Source: Streptomyces sp. Z26 (GTDB lineage: Bacteria > Actinomycetota > Actinomycetes > Streptomycetales > Streptomycetaceae). Taken from it: a stretch of DNA of 64,000 bases. The position numbers and the translations under genes were made by a program. The notes under the pieces are model-generated. The model worked only from the letters and a program-made list of their open reading frames with translations. It had not been told where the DNA came from and did no database searches. Below are positions 53,812-62,866 of the stretch, piece after piece. The stretch is from positions 310,001-374,000 of the forward strand of contig NZ_RCHV01000002.1 of assembly GCF_003665095.1 (NCBI RefSeq), written 5' to 3'. Every line of letters starts with the position of its first letter. The first letter of the stretch is position 1.

Positions 53812-53838
53812 GGCGGCCCGCCGGTGGGGCGGGCCGCC
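53812..53838 (-). terminator. Hairpin between pdxS and pdxT
   Basis: An 11-bp perfect stem GGCGGCCCGCC with its complement and a 5-nt loop lies 38 bp after the pdxS stop. A second small palindrome, GGGCCC-N6-GGGCCC, lies at 53854-53871. Because pdxT follows in the same direction it may be an attenuating rather than a full terminator, lowering PdxT relative to PdxS. Confidence 0.5.
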
Positions 53839-53875
53839 ACGGGGTCCACGGGAGGGCCCGGCCTCGGGCCCCGGT

Positions 53876-54805
53876 TCACCAGCCGCGCGAGGCGTAGCGC
53901 TCGGACTCCGGGAGGGTGTCGCAGTTGATGCCGACCATGGCCTCGCCCAGCGCGCGGGAAGCGTCCGCGATGACCTTGGGGTCGTCGTAGAAGGTGGTGG
54001 CCTTCACGATGGCCGCGGCGCGCTTCGCCGGGTCGCCCGACTTGAAGATGCCGGAGCCGACGAACACGCCCTCCGCGCCCAGCTGCCGCATCAGCGCGGC
54101 GTCGGCCGGGGTCGCCACACCGCCCGCGGAGAACAGCACGACGGGCAGCTTGCCCAGTTCCGCGACCTCGCGGACCAGCTCGTACGGGGCGCGCAGCTCC
54201 TTGGCGGCGGCGTACAGCTCGTGGTTGTCCAGCGACTTGAGCCGCCCGATCTCGGCCTTGATCTGCCGCATGTGGCGGACGGCCTCCACCACGTTCCCCG
54301 TGCCGGCCTCGCCCTTGGAGCGGATCATGGCCGCGCCCTCGGAGATGCGGCGCAGGGCCTCGCCGAGGTTGGTGGCGCCGCAGACGAAGGGGGTGGTGAA
54401 CGCCCACTTGTCGCTGTGGTTGACCTCGTCGGCCGGGGTCAGCACCTCGGACTCGTCGATGTAGTCGACGCCGAGCGCCTGGAGGAGCTGCGCCTCGACG
54501 AAGTGCCCGATACGGGACTTGGCCATCACCGGGATGGAGACCGCGCCGATGATGCCGTCGATCATGTCCGGGTCGGACATGCGCGCGACGCCGCCGTCCT
54601 TGCGGATGTCGGCCGGGACCCGCTCCAGCGCCATGACCGCGACGGCGCCCGCGTCCTCGGCGATCTTCGCCTCCTCCGGGGTGACGACGTCCATGATCAC
54701 GCCGCCCTTGAGCTGCTCGGCCATGCCGCGCTTGACGCGCGCGGTGCCCGTCTCGGGGGTGTTGCCGGAGGCGGCCGCGGACGCGGCGGGGGAAGTGCTG
54801 GACAC
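53876..54805 (-). CDS. pdxS: Pyridoxal 5'-phosphate synthase lyase subunit
   Basis: The 309-residue TIM-barrel enzyme builds PLP from ribose 5-phosphate, glyceraldehyde 3-phosphate and ammonia. It has [64 protein letters not shown] with the Schiff-base Lys, and the [25 protein letters not shown] phosphate site. An N-terminal Ala/Ser-rich extension of about 20 residues precedes the family core. It starts at a GTG. Confidence 0.97.
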   Translation of the reverse strand: MSSTSPAASAAASGNTPETGTARVKRGMAEQLKGGVIMDVVTPEEAKIAEDAGAVAVMALERVPADIRKDGGVARMSDPDMIDGIIGAVSIPVMAKSRIGHFVEAQLLQALGVDYIDESEVLTPADEVNHSDKWAFTTPFVCGATNLGEALRRISEGAAMIRSKGEAGTGNVVEAVRHMRQIKAEIGRLKSLDNHELYAAAKELRAPYELVREVAELGKLPVVLFSAGGVATPADAALMRQLGAEGVFVGSGIFKSGDPAKRAAAIVKATTFYDDPKVIADASRALGEAMVGINCDTLPESERYASRGW

Positions 54806-54980
54806 GGTTTGACCTCACTCGACGGGAAAAGTCGGACAGGGGCCAGGCCAGCCCCATGCCTCCCACGTTCCCCGATACGGGCGGGGGCGGAAAGGGCCAA
54901 TCACGGTGCGGTGGCCTGGTCGGTGGACCCCGCGCCCGTACGCGCACGCCTTGCCGTACGCGCGCCTCCGCGCCCCGCGG

Positions 54981-55541
54981 CTACGGTGCCGCGCCGCCCG
55001 TCCGGTCGGCCAGCACCGGCGGCGGCTCGTCGTCCATCTCGAACGCGAGCGGCCACGGCGCGTGCCCCGCCAGCCGGAACAGCCGCACCTTGCGGTGCCT
55101 GCGCAGGGCCCGCGTGCTGCGTACGGAGTCGTTGTGGAACCGCCGCGCCATCGGCACCCGCCGTACGGCGGCGGCGAGTTCGGTCACCACCTCGGTGCCG
55201 CCGGGCGCCTCCCGTACGGCCTCCAGCTGGCCCGGTTCGGCGAAGACGGCCCGCAGCGTCTGGCTCAGCTCGCTCTCCGCGACCTCCCGGGCCTCCTCGT
55301 CGGCCTGCCGGGCGTGGTGCGCGGCCTGGTAGAGGACCATCGACGCGGCCGGGTCGAGGATGTCGGCGGTGGCCAGCTCCTGCGCGACGGACGCGCGCCG
55401 CAGCAGCTGCGCGTCGAGCGCGGCGCGGGCGGCGTCGATACGGCTGTGCATGCGGTCGAGCCGCCCGGCCGTCCAGCTCAGGTAGACGGCGGCGAGCAGC
55501 AGCGCGACGGCGACCCAGAGGAGCCACAGGAGCGAGGTCAT
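54981..55541 (-). CDS. LemA-like membrane protein, coupled to PIM genes
   Basis: The 186-residue protein has one N-terminal helix (SLLWLLWVAVALLLAAVYLS). A long helical segment RLDRMHSRIDAARAALDAQL and LRRASVAQELA resembles the conserved helices of LemA proteins, and EVAESELSQTLRAVF also fits. The C-terminal part (RRFHNDSVRSTRALRRHRK, then VRLFRLAGHAPWPLAFEMDD) matches the LemA ending, where a short NxxV motif is followed by a hydrophobic close. The ATG overlaps the pimA stop (ATGA), tying it to the PIM operon. Function is unknown; the LemA assignment is by pattern only. Confidence 0.75.
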   Translation of the reverse strand: MTSLLWLLWVAVALLLAAVYLSWTAGRLDRMHSRIDAARAALDAQLLRRASVAQELATADILDPAASMVLYQAAHHARQADEEAREVAESELSQTLRAVFAEPGQLEAVREAPGGTEVVTELAAAVRRVPMARRFHNDSVRSTRALRRHRKVRLFRLAGHAPWPLAFEMDDEPPPVLADRTGGAAP

Positions 55542-56731
55542 GACGGGCGGTCCTCCTTCCCGGCCGGTACGTCCCGTGCCGCCAGGCCCAACCGGGCGCG
55601 CCAGCCGGGCCGTTCGTCGGGGGCGACGGACGCGGCGCCGTCGGTGACGGTCTCGTAGACGGAGAGGATGTCCGCGCCGACGGTGGACCAGTCGAAGCGC
55701 CGTACGTGCCGCCGCCCGCGTTCCCGCAGCTCCGCGCGCCGCTCCGGGTCGCCGAGCAGCTTGATCGCGGCCGTGGCGAGGGCGTCGGGGTCCTCGTTGG
55801 CGAACAGCTGGCCCGCCTCGCCGCCGTCCAGGACCTGCGCGAACGCGTCGAGGTCGCTGGCGAGCACGGGGGCCCCGGCGGACAGCGCCTCGACCAGGAT
55901 GATGCCGAACGACTCGCCGCCGGTGTTGGGCGCGACGTACAGGTCGACGCTGCGCAGCAGCCGCGCCTTGTCCTCGTCGCTGACCATGCCGAGGAACTCG
56001 ACCCGGTCCCGTACGTCCTCCGGCAGCCCCGCCACGGCCTCCTCCTCGTCGCCGCGCCCGGCGACCAGCAGCCGCGTGTCGGGGTGGGCCGCCACGATCC
56101 GCGGCAGGGCCTTCATCAGGACGGGAAGTCCCTTGCGGGGCTCGTCGATCCGGCCGAGGAAGCCGATCGTCCCGCCCTGCCACTCGGGCCGGGGCTCGGC
56201 GTCCGCGAAGAAGCCCACGTCGACGCCGTTGGGGATGACGACCGCGTCGCCGCCGAGGTGCTCGACGAAGGTGCGGCGGGCGTACTCGCTGACCGCGATG
56301 CGCGCGCTGATCTTCTCCAGCGCGGACTGGAGCATCGGGTACAGCGCGACGAGCCAGCGCGAGCGCGGGATCGACGTGTGGAACGTGGCGACCATCGGGC
56401 CCTGCGCCAGCCAGCACGTGAGGACCGACAGGGAGGGGGTGGCGGGTTCGTGGATGTGCAGCACGTCGAAGTCGCCGTCGTGCACCCAGCGGCGTACGCG
56501 CGCGGCGGTGAGGAAGCCGAAGTTGAGGCGGGCGACGGAGCCGTTGTACGGCACGGCGACGGCGCGGCCCGCCGACACGGCGTACGGGGGCAGGGGGGTG
56601 TCGTCGTCGGCGGGCGCGAGCACGGAGACCTCGTGGCCCTCGCGCAGCAGGTGCTCCGCCAGGTCGCGGATGTGCAGTTGGACGCCTCCGGGCACGTCCC
56701 AGGAGTACGGGCAGACGATCCCGATCCTCAC
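55538..56731 (-). CDS. pimA: Phosphatidylinositol alpha-mannosyltransferase
   Basis: The 397-residue GT-B fold, GT4-family enzyme adds the first mannose to phosphatidylinositol on the inner membrane face. The N-terminus RIGIVCPYSWDVPGGVQLHI is close to mycobacterial PimA. The donor site shows GFLGRIDEPRKGLPVLMKAL and the EX7E segment NTGGESFGIILVEALSAG. A basic C-terminal tail is typical. The start overlaps the acyltransferase stop by ATGA and the stop overlaps the LemA-like start by ATGA. Confidence 0.93.
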   Translation of the reverse strand: MRIGIVCPYSWDVPGGVQLHIRDLAEHLLREGHEVSVLAPADDDTPLPPYAVSAGRAVAVPYNGSVARLNFGFLTAARVRRWVHDGDFDVLHIHEPATPSLSVLTCWLAQGPMVATFHTSIPRSRWLVALYPMLQSALEKISARIAVSEYARRTFVEHLGGDAVVIPNGVDVGFFADAEPRPEWQGGTIGFLGRIDEPRKGLPVLMKALPRIVAAHPDTRLLVAGRGDEEEAVAGLPEDVRDRVEFLGMVSDEDKARLLRSVDLYVAPNTGGESFGIILVEALSAGAPVLASDLDAFAQVLDGGEAGQLFANEDPDALATAAIKLLGDPERRAELRERGRRHVRRFDWSTVGADILSVYETVTDGAASVAPDERPGWRARLGLAARDVPAGKEDRPS

Positions 56732-57750
56732 CCGATCTCCTCACGTCGTCCGGTGTCGGCGTCCCGGCCGCCGGTGCCCCGGCCGTCCGCGGGCGGGCCG
56801 TCCCCGCCGCGTCCCGTGTCCGCGTCCCAGAACGGCTGGAGCATGTGCCAGTCCGTGGGGTGCTCGGCGATCCCGGCGGCGAAGACGTCCGCCATCGCCT
56901 GCGTCATGACCTGCGCCTTCTCCCGCCGGTCGCCCGTCGTGGGCACCTCGACCGGCGGATAGACGCGGCCCTGCATCACGGGGGTGCCGTCGAACCAGAG
57001 CGTCGCGGGGAGCAGCAGCGCGCCGGTCTGCTGGGCAAGCATCGCGGGCGCGCCGGGCATCCGGGCCCGCTCCCCGAAGAAGTCCACCGGGACGCCGGAC
57101 GCGGTCAGGTCGCGGTCCGCGACCAGGGCGACCAGGCCGCCCGCGCGCAGCCGCCGCGCCAGGGTGCCGAAGGCGGCGGCGCCTTGGTGGGGCAGCACCT
57201 CGGCGCCGAGGCTCTCGCGGTACGCGACGAAGCGCTCGTACAGCGACTCGGGCTTCAGCCGCTCCGCGACGGTGGTGAACGGGGTGCGCAGGCCGATGTT
57301 CAGGTACGCGGCGGCCAGGTCCCAGTTCCCCAGGTGCGGGAGGACGAGGATGACGCCGCGGTCGGACGCGATGCCGTCCGTGAGCCGGTCGAGGTCGTGG
57401 ACGTGGACGCGTTCGGTGACCATGCGCTCGGTCCACACCGGCAGTCGGAAGGACTCCGTCCAGTAGCGCAGGTACGAGCGCATGCCCGCCCGCGACAGTT
57501 CCGCCAGCCGCTCCGGGGAGGCGTCGGGGACGACCCGGGCGAGGTTGCGTTCCAGCTGGACGACGCCCCTGCCGCGGCGCTTCCAGGCGGTGTCGGCCAT
57601 GGTGCGCCCGAGCCGTACGGCCGTGGGTTCGGGCAGCCGCTTCAGGCCCGCCCAGCCGAGCGCGTACAGCGAGTCGGTCACGCGCTCCCGCGCGGTCGGC
57701 CCGGCGGCGGCGGGTGCGGCGCCGGGGCCGCCCGGCGGCTTGCGGGCCAT
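56728..57750 (-). CDS. Phosphatidylinositol mannoside acyltransferase
   Basis: The 340-residue LPLAT-family enzyme (PatA type) is expected to acylate PIM. The catalytic H-x4-D motif is in LPHLGNWDLAAAYL. Other features are AERLKPESLYERFVAYRESLGAEVLPH and LVALVADRDLTASGVPVDFFGERARMPG. The ATG shares one base with the pgsA stop (TGATG), which selects this start over longer frames. N- and C-termini are Pro/Gly-rich and variable. Confidence 0.93.
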   Translation of the reverse strand: MARKPPGGPGAAPAAAGPTARERVTDSLYALGWAGLKRLPEPTAVRLGRTMADTAWKRRGRGVVQLERNLARVVPDASPERLAELSRAGMRSYLRYWTESFRLPVWTERMVTERVHVHDLDRLTDGIASDRGVILVLPHLGNWDLAAAYLNIGLRTPFTTVAERLKPESLYERFVAYRESLGAEVLPHQGAAAFGTLARRLRAGGLVALVADRDLTASGVPVDFFGERARMPGAPAMLAQQTGALLLPATLWFDGTPVMQGRVYPPVEVPTTGDRREKAQVMTQAMADVFAAGIAEHPTDWHMLQPFWDADTGRGGDGPPADGRGTGGRDADTGRREEIG

Positions 57751-58502
57751 CACGCCCCGCTTCCCCGGCCCTGCCCCGGCTCGCCCGGCCGCGCGGCGGC
57801 CGGATCGGCGGGCGCGGGGTCCGGCTCGGCGCCGGTCTCCGCGGCGGTCCGCCGCTCCTCGGCGGCCGTCGCCGCGTCCGCCTCCGCCGCCTCCCGGCGT
57901 ACGGTGACGACGCGCTGGCCGATGGTGAACAGCGAGCCCGCCGCGAGCGCCCACAGGGCGACGGGCAGCAGCACCTGGATGTACGGGACGCCCCAGTCGT
58001 GCATGCCCGCGAGCCCGGCGCCGAAGAGGGCGAGGGTGAGCCGTTCGGCGCGCTCCACCAGCCCGTTGACCCGTACCGGCAGGCCCATGCTCTCGCCGCG
58101 CGCCTTGGTGTACGACACGACCTGGCCGCTGGCGAGGCAGAACAGCGTGACGGCGCACAGGACGAGGTCGTCGCCCCCGCCCGCGTACCAGAGCGCCAGC
58201 CCGGAGAAGAGCGCCGCGTCCGCGACCCGGTCGAGCGTGGAGTCGAGGAACGCGCCCCAGCGGCTGGACCGGCCGAGCTGGCGGGCCATCGTCCCGTCGA
58301 TCAGGTCGGAGAAGATGAAGAGGGCGATCACGAAGCTGCCCCAGAACAGTTCGCCCCTCGGGTAGAAGGCCAGCGCGCCCACGACCACACCGCCCGTACC
58401 GGCGAGGGTGACCGCGTCCGGGCTCACGCCGAGACGCAGCAGCAGGGTGGCGAACGGTGTGAGAACACGCGTGAAGAGTGCACGCGCGTACTTGTTCAGC
58501 AT
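57750..58502 (-). CDS. pgsA: Phosphatidylinositol phosphate synthase
   Basis: The 250-residue multi-pass CDP-alcohol phosphotransferase makes phosphatidylinositol phosphate from CDP-diacylglycerol and inositol phosphate. The family motif D-G-x2-A-R-x8-G-x3-D-x3-D is complete (from DGTMARQL to LDSTLDRVAD). About six hydrophobic helices are followed by an Ala/Glu/Pro-rich tail after about 205. The gene name follows the mycobacterial pgsA1 position, between HIT and patA. It starts the pgsA-patA-pimA-LemA-like run. Confidence 0.92.
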   Translation of the reverse strand: MLNKYARALFTRVLTPFATLLLRLGVSPDAVTLAGTGGVVVGALAFYPRGELFWGSFVIALFIFSDLIDGTMARQLGRSSRWGAFLDSTLDRVADAALFSGLALWYAGGGDDLVLCAVTLFCLASGQVVSYTKARGESMGLPVRVNGLVERAERLTLALFGAGLAGMHDWGVPYIQVLLPVALWALAAGSLFTIGQRVVTVRREAAEADAATAAEERRTAAETGAEPDPAPADPAAARPGEPGQGRGSGA

Positions 58503-58708
58503 GGCCTTCCCGGTGGATCGACAACTGCCCCGTACGGCCTCGGTGCCGCCGGAGAGGGACCCATCGTAGTCAGGCGCCGGGGGCGGTCCGTACGGGCAGG
58601 GCGTCCCCACGCGACGTATGGACGATCGGTGAAGGCGGTGGAAAGCTCGGAAGTACCGCGGTTTTCGCGACCCCGGTCCGGAAGGTGTCGACCGTGAGGC
58701 GGGACACG

Positions 58709-60907
58709 ATGGGCGACAAGGCGAGCACACATCCCGGAGCCGCCGGTCGGGCACCGGCGGCCGACCGGCCCGGATCGCTGCGGAACGTGGTCCTGGTCGG
58801 CCGCGGCGGCGCCGGGAAGACGACGCTGGTCGAGGCGTTGGCGCAGGCGTCGGGGGCGGTGAGCCGGGCGGGCCGCGTGGAGGAAGGCGGCTGCCTGTCC
58901 GACTACGACGAGATCGAGCACCGGCAGCAGCGCTCGGTGCAGCTGTCGCTGGTGCCGGTGGAGTGGGGCGGCGTCCGGGTCAACCTCCTGGACACCCCCG
59001 GATACGCCGACTTCGTCGGGGAGTTGAGGGCCGGTCTGCGCGCGGCGGACGCGGCCCTCTTCGTCGTCTCGGCGGCGGACGGCGTGGACGGCGCCACCCG
59101 GCTGGTGTGGGAGGAGTGCGCGGCGGTGGGCATGCCGCGGGCGCTGGTCGTGACGCATCTGGAGGCGGCGCGGGCGGACTTCGACGAGATGACCGCGCGG
59201 TGCCGTACGGCGTTCGGCGGCGACGACCCCGACGCCGTACTCCCGCTGTACCTGCCGCTGTACGGGCGGGAGGGCGCCGACGGGCACCGGCCGGTGGACG
59301 GCCTGATCGGGCTGCTGTCCCGGCGGGTGTACGACTACACGGGCGGCGCACGGCGGGAACGCGCCCCGGACCCCGGGGAGTCGGCGCTGATCGAGGAGGC
59401 CCGGAACCGGCTCATCGAGGGGATCATCGCCGAGAGCGAGGACGAGACCCTGATGGACCGCTACCTGGGCGGCGAGGAGTGCGACACCGCCACGCTCGTC
59501 GCCGACCTGAAGAAGGCCGTCGCGCGCGGCGCGTTCCACCCGGTGCTGGCCGCCGCCCCGGCCGCAGCGGGCGCGCGGCAGGGACTCGGCACGCTGGAGC
59601 TGCTGGAGCTGGTCACGCGCGGCTTCCCGACGCCCGAGGAGCGCGCGATCCCCACCGTCACCACCCCCGAGGGCGCCCCGCGCCCGCCCCTGGCGTGCGA
59701 CCCGGACGGCCCGCTGGCGGCGGAGGTGGTGAAGACGTCGTCGGACCCGTACGTGGGCCGGATCTCGCTGGTACGGGTCTTCTCCGGCACGCTGCGTCCC
59801 GACGAGACGGTGCACGTGTCCGGGCACGGCCTGGCGGACCGCGGGCACGAGGACCACGACGTGGACGAGCGCGTCGGCGCGCTGTCCACACCCTTCGGCA
59901 GGCGGCAACGGCCGCTGGCCCGCGCCGTCGCGGGCGATCTGGCGTGCGTGGCGAAGCTGGCGCGCGCGGAGACCGGGGACACTCTTTCGGCCAAGGCGGA
60001 CCCGCTGCTGGTGGAGCCGTGGACGATGCCGGAACCGCTGCTGCCGGTCGCGGTCGAGGCGCACGGCAAGGCGGACGAGGACCGGCTGTCGCAGGGTCTG
60101 GCCCGGCTCGTGGCCGAGGACCCGACGATGCGCCTGGAGCAGAACCCGCACACCCACCAGGTGGTCCTGTGGTGCCTGGGCGAGGCGCACGTGAACGTCG
60201 CCCTGGAGCGGCTGCGCGGCCGGTACGGGGTGCGGGTGGACGCCGTACCGCACCGGGTGGCGCTGCGCGAGACCTTCGCGGAGCGCGCGGCCGGGCGCGG
60301 ACGGCACGTCAAACAGTCCGGCGGGCACGGGCAGTTCGCGATCTGCGAGATCGAGGTGGAGCCGCTGCCGGGTGGTTCGGGTGTCGAGTTCGTCGACAAG
60401 GTCGTGGGCGGGTCGGTGCCGCGGCAGTTCGTGCCGTCCGTCGAGAAGGGCGTACGGGCGCAGGCCGCCAGGGGCGTCGCCGCCGGGTACCCGCTGGAGG
60501 ACGTACGGGTCACGCTGCTGGACGGGAAGGCGCACTCGGTCGACTCCTCCGACGCCGCGTTCCAGACGGCGGGGGCGCTCGCGCTCCGCGAGTGCGCCGC
60601 GCGGGCGCGCGTCCGGCTGCTGGAGCCGGTGGCCGAGATCGGCGTGACGGTGGCCGACGCGTACGTGGGGCACGTGATGAGCGACCTGTCCGGGCGGCGC
60701 GGCCGCGTCGTGGGGACCGAGCAGGCGGCGGGCGGCAGCACGCGCGTACGGGCGGAGATCCCGGAGATCGAGATCAGCCGGTACGCGGTGGAGCTGCGTT
60801 CCCTGTCGCACGGCATTGGCCGGTTCTCCCGCGCGTACGCCCGCCACGAGCCGATGCCGGAGCGGCTCGCGGAGAGGATCCGCGCGGAAGCCGGTGCCAA
60901 GGGTTGA
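58709..60907 (+). CDS. Elongation factor G-like GTPase (EF-G2 type)
   Basis: The 732-residue translational GTPase homologue has G1 VLVGRGGAGKTTLVEAL (residues 31-39), a G2-like DEIEHRQQRSVQLSL and G3 VNLLDTPGYADFVG. G4, which should read NKxD, is THLE (PRALVVTHLEAARADF). EF-G domains II-V are present, including HGQFAICEIEVEPLPGG. It is therefore a paralogue like mycobacterial EF-G2 and not the main fusA, which lies in the str operon elsewhere. ATG 58709 (MGDKAS) is used; a GTG at 58694 has a better GGAAGG ribosome site. Confidence 0.88.
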   Translation: MGDKASTHPGAAGRAPAADRPGSLRNVVLVGRGGAGKTTLVEALAQASGAVSRAGRVEEGGCLSDYDEIEHRQQRSVQLSLVPVEWGGVRVNLLDTPGYADFVGELRAGLRAADAALFVVSAADGVDGATRLVWEECAAVGMPRALVVTHLEAARADFDEMTARCRTAFGGDDPDAVLPLYLPLYGREGADGHRPVDGLIGLLSRRVYDYTGGARRERAPDPGESALIEEARNRLIEGIIAESEDETLMDRYLGGEECDTATLVADLKKAVARGAFHPVLAAAPAAAGARQGLGTLELLELVTRGFPTPEERAIPTVTTPEGAPRPPLACDPDGPLAAEVVKTSSDPYVGRISLVRVFSGTLRPDETVHVSGHGLADRGHEDHDVDERVGALSTPFGRRQRPLARAVAGDLACVAKLARAETGDTLSAKADPLLVEPWTMPEPLLPVAVEAHGKADEDRLSQGLARLVAEDPTMRLEQNPHTHQVVLWCLGEAHVNVALERLRGRYGVRVDAVPHRVALRETFAERAAGRGRHVKQSGGHGQFAICEIEVEPLPGGSGVEFVDKVVGGSVPRQFVPSVEKGVRAQAARGVAAGYPLEDVRVTLLDGKAHSVDSSDAAFQTAGALALRECAARARVRLLEPVAEIGVTVADAYVGHVMSDLSGRRGRVVGTEQAAGGSTRVRAEIPEIEISRYAVELRSLSHGIGRFSRAYARHEPMPERLAERIRAEAGAKG

Positions 60908-60955
60908 CCGGGAGCGGGGGCTGACCGGAAACGGGGGGTGACCGGCACCGCGCCC
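60905..60955 (+). repeat. Three tandem 17-bp units
   Basis: TGACCGG recurs at 60905, 60922 and 60939 with exact 17-bp spacing and partly conserved G-rich fillers. The first copy includes the stop codon of the EF-G-like gene and the last lies in the -35 region of the next gene's predicted promoter. Confidence 0.75.
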
Positions 60956-60964
60956 GGCTAGTCT
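60937..60964 (+). promoter_or_regulatory. Predicted promoter of the membrane-protein gene
   Basis: GGTGAC at 60937-60942 and TAGTCT at 60959-60964 are 16 bp apart. The -35 overlaps the third 17-bp repeat. About 178 bases of leader would precede the GTG start of the next gene. Confidence 0.4.
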
Positions 60965-61142
60965 GGTAGGCCACGCGCAACGGGTGTGTCCGGCACGGCG
61001 GTTGGGAACGACTCCGGAGCCGGGCGCACCACCCGTGACGTGTGGTGACGGCGTCCCGAGGGGCGTGGAGACGGCGGGGTCCACCCGCCCGATCGCGAGG
61101 CTTCAGTCCCGGCGGCGGGATGCGACAGGCAGGTGGGGCAGA

Positions 61143-62813
61143 GTGGCGGCGTTCGACGAAGGCAGCGCGACGGAGACGGCGTTCGACTTCAGTCCGGGCG
61201 CCGAGATACCGCTCTCCGGCGGGGCGGGCCAGACCGCGGCGAGCAACGCGCTCGCGTCGGCGGCGTACCGGGACGGCCCCGTCGAGGACCTGATCAAGGC
61301 CAACGAGGACGCGAAGCGCAAGCCGCCCAAGCTCTCCCTCTTCGAACCGAACCTGGGCGAGGCGTTCTCCCGCGCCGTGCAGACGCGGATGCTCGGCGGC
61401 GCGCGCAAGCCGCTGATCCAGTCGTTCGGCACGGACCCGCAGGCGGTGGTGGAGCACTGCCTCGCCGCCAACCGCATCCGCAAGGACCGCGACACCCGGC
61501 TCACCGTCGTCATGGTCATCTTCGGGCTGCTGTTCCTGCCGGGCGTCCTGGTGTGGCTGCTCGCGTTCCAGCTGCGCCGCACGATCGCGGGCGCGCAGGA
61601 CAAGCGCGTCGGCTCGTTCGGCATGGCCGCGCTGGTGGCGGTCGGCGTGCTCGGCGTGGTCTACCTGATCAAGCTGCCGTACGACGGGCTGCTCGGCCTC
61701 TACCTGCGGGCCATGGTCGTGCTGCCGATCATCGGCTGGCTGTGGGCGAAGCAGATCTGCGAGCGGTACGCCAAGGACCTGCGGGCACGCTGGAGTTCAC
61801 TGCTGGGTGGCGGCGGTGTCGGCGCGAAGATCCCCGAGGCGGTGCCGCGCGACCCGAACGACGCGGGCGCCGAACGCATCCGGCTGGGCCTGGCGAAGCT
61901 CGGCGCCGAGCAGGCCAGCAACCTCGTCTACTACGCCGGGCCCAAGGGCATACTCGGGATGGGCACCCGCTGGGGCAGCTGGCAGCTGGCCGAGGAGCTG
62001 AGGCCCGCGGACCCGGACGGCGACATCAACCCGTTCCGCAGCTGGGACGTGGTGAAGGCGATCCACGACCAGCTGCGGCTGCTGGAGCGGGGCCCGCTGC
62101 ACACCGGCGGCTTCCCCGCGACGTCGATCCAGCACTGGATCGTCTCCCCCGTCGGCGAGGGCGCGAAGGACGTCGCGCGGCCGGAGGGGCAGGAGGTCGA
62201 GGGCTACCGCATCCGCGACTTCGAGGTCCAGCGGATCTGCAACGAGCAGCAGTTCGGCAGCGGCAACAGGCACTACCTGGGCACGCAGTTCGTCCTGTGG
62301 GACGGCCAGTTGGTGATCACCCTGCTGATCAGCGTGACGGTGCTGCACCACACGCTGCGCGTCGAGGTCACCGGGCACGCGCTGGGGCCGGTGCACCCGC
62401 TGTTCACGACGAAGCCGAAGGCGAAGACCAAGGAGGTCTCCAAGAGCGTCCGCTTCTGGGAGACCAAGGAGGTGTCGCTGCCGCTCGTCGAGGCGCGGGA
62501 GGTCGTACGGCTGACGGCACGCGCCCCGTTCACCTGGTTCCCGCCGGTGCTGGACTTCCTCGGCGGCAAGCTGTCGTTGCCGGAGCCCTTCGGGCTGCGG
62601 CACGCGTGGGCGGACAAGCCGTGGCGGCACCGCTTCATGGCGGACGACGCGCTGCGCGCGGCGACGCCGGTGCTGCGGGTCGTGCACGCCGCGGCGATCC
62701 GGGTGCTGGAGGAGAACGGCTGCGTCACCACGCAGTTCGGCGCCCGCTCGAACGCGCTCAGCGGCCAGGTGCAGGAGGCCGCGCCCGGGAAGGCCGACGC
62801 GTACGACGCCTGA
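61143..62813 (+). CDS. Uncharacterised membrane protein
   Basis: The 556-residue protein has a soluble N-terminal part (about 1-120; LFEPNLGEAFSRAVQTRMLGG). Hydrophobic segments follow at about 123-145 (LTVVMVIFGLLFLPGVLVWLL), 160-178 (GMAALVAVGVLGVVYLIKL) and 183-200. A large soluble region (about 210-530) contains another hydrophobic stretch, QLVITLLISVTVLHHTL. Segments such as FRSWDVVKAIHDQLRLLERG and VQRICNEQQFGSGNRHYLG are not recognised. The GTG at 61143 (AAFDEGSATE) has a weak GGGG ribosome site; the exact start is uncertain. It is co-oriented with the EF-G-like gene and convergent with the HIT gene. Confidence 0.8.
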   Translation: MAAFDEGSATETAFDFSPGAEIPLSGGAGQTAASNALASAAYRDGPVEDLIKANEDAKRKPPKLSLFEPNLGEAFSRAVQTRMLGGARKPLIQSFGTDPQAVVEHCLAANRIRKDRDTRLTVVMVIFGLLFLPGVLVWLLAFQLRRTIAGAQDKRVGSFGMAALVAVGVLGVVYLIKLPYDGLLGLYLRAMVVLPIIGWLWAKQICERYAKDLRARWSSLLGGGGVGAKIPEAVPRDPNDAGAERIRLGLAKLGAEQASNLVYYAGPKGILGMGTRWGSWQLAEELRPADPDGDINPFRSWDVVKAIHDQLRLLERGPLHTGGFPATSIQHWIVSPVGEGAKDVARPEGQEVEGYRIRDFEVQRICNEQQFGSGNRHYLGTQFVLWDGQLVITLLISVTVLHHTLRVEVTGHALGPVHPLFTTKPKAKTKEVSKSVRFWETKEVSLPLVEAREVVRLTARAPFTWFPPVLDFLGGKLSLPEPFGLRHAWADKPWRHRFMADDALRAATPVLRVVHAAAIRVLEENGCVTTQFGARSNALSGQVQEAAPGKADAYDA

Positions 62814-62816
62814 CGT

Positions 62817-62866
62817 ACGGCAGGGGGCGCGCGCCGGGTCCGTACGGTGCGCGCGTCCCCTGCCGT
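62817..62866. terminator. Bidirectional hairpin terminator
   Basis: ACGGCAGGGG and CCCCTGCCGT form a perfect 10-bp base, extended inward by CGCGCGC/GCGCGCG with small bulges. It lies between the convergent stops of the membrane protein and the HIT gene. Confidence 0.8.
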
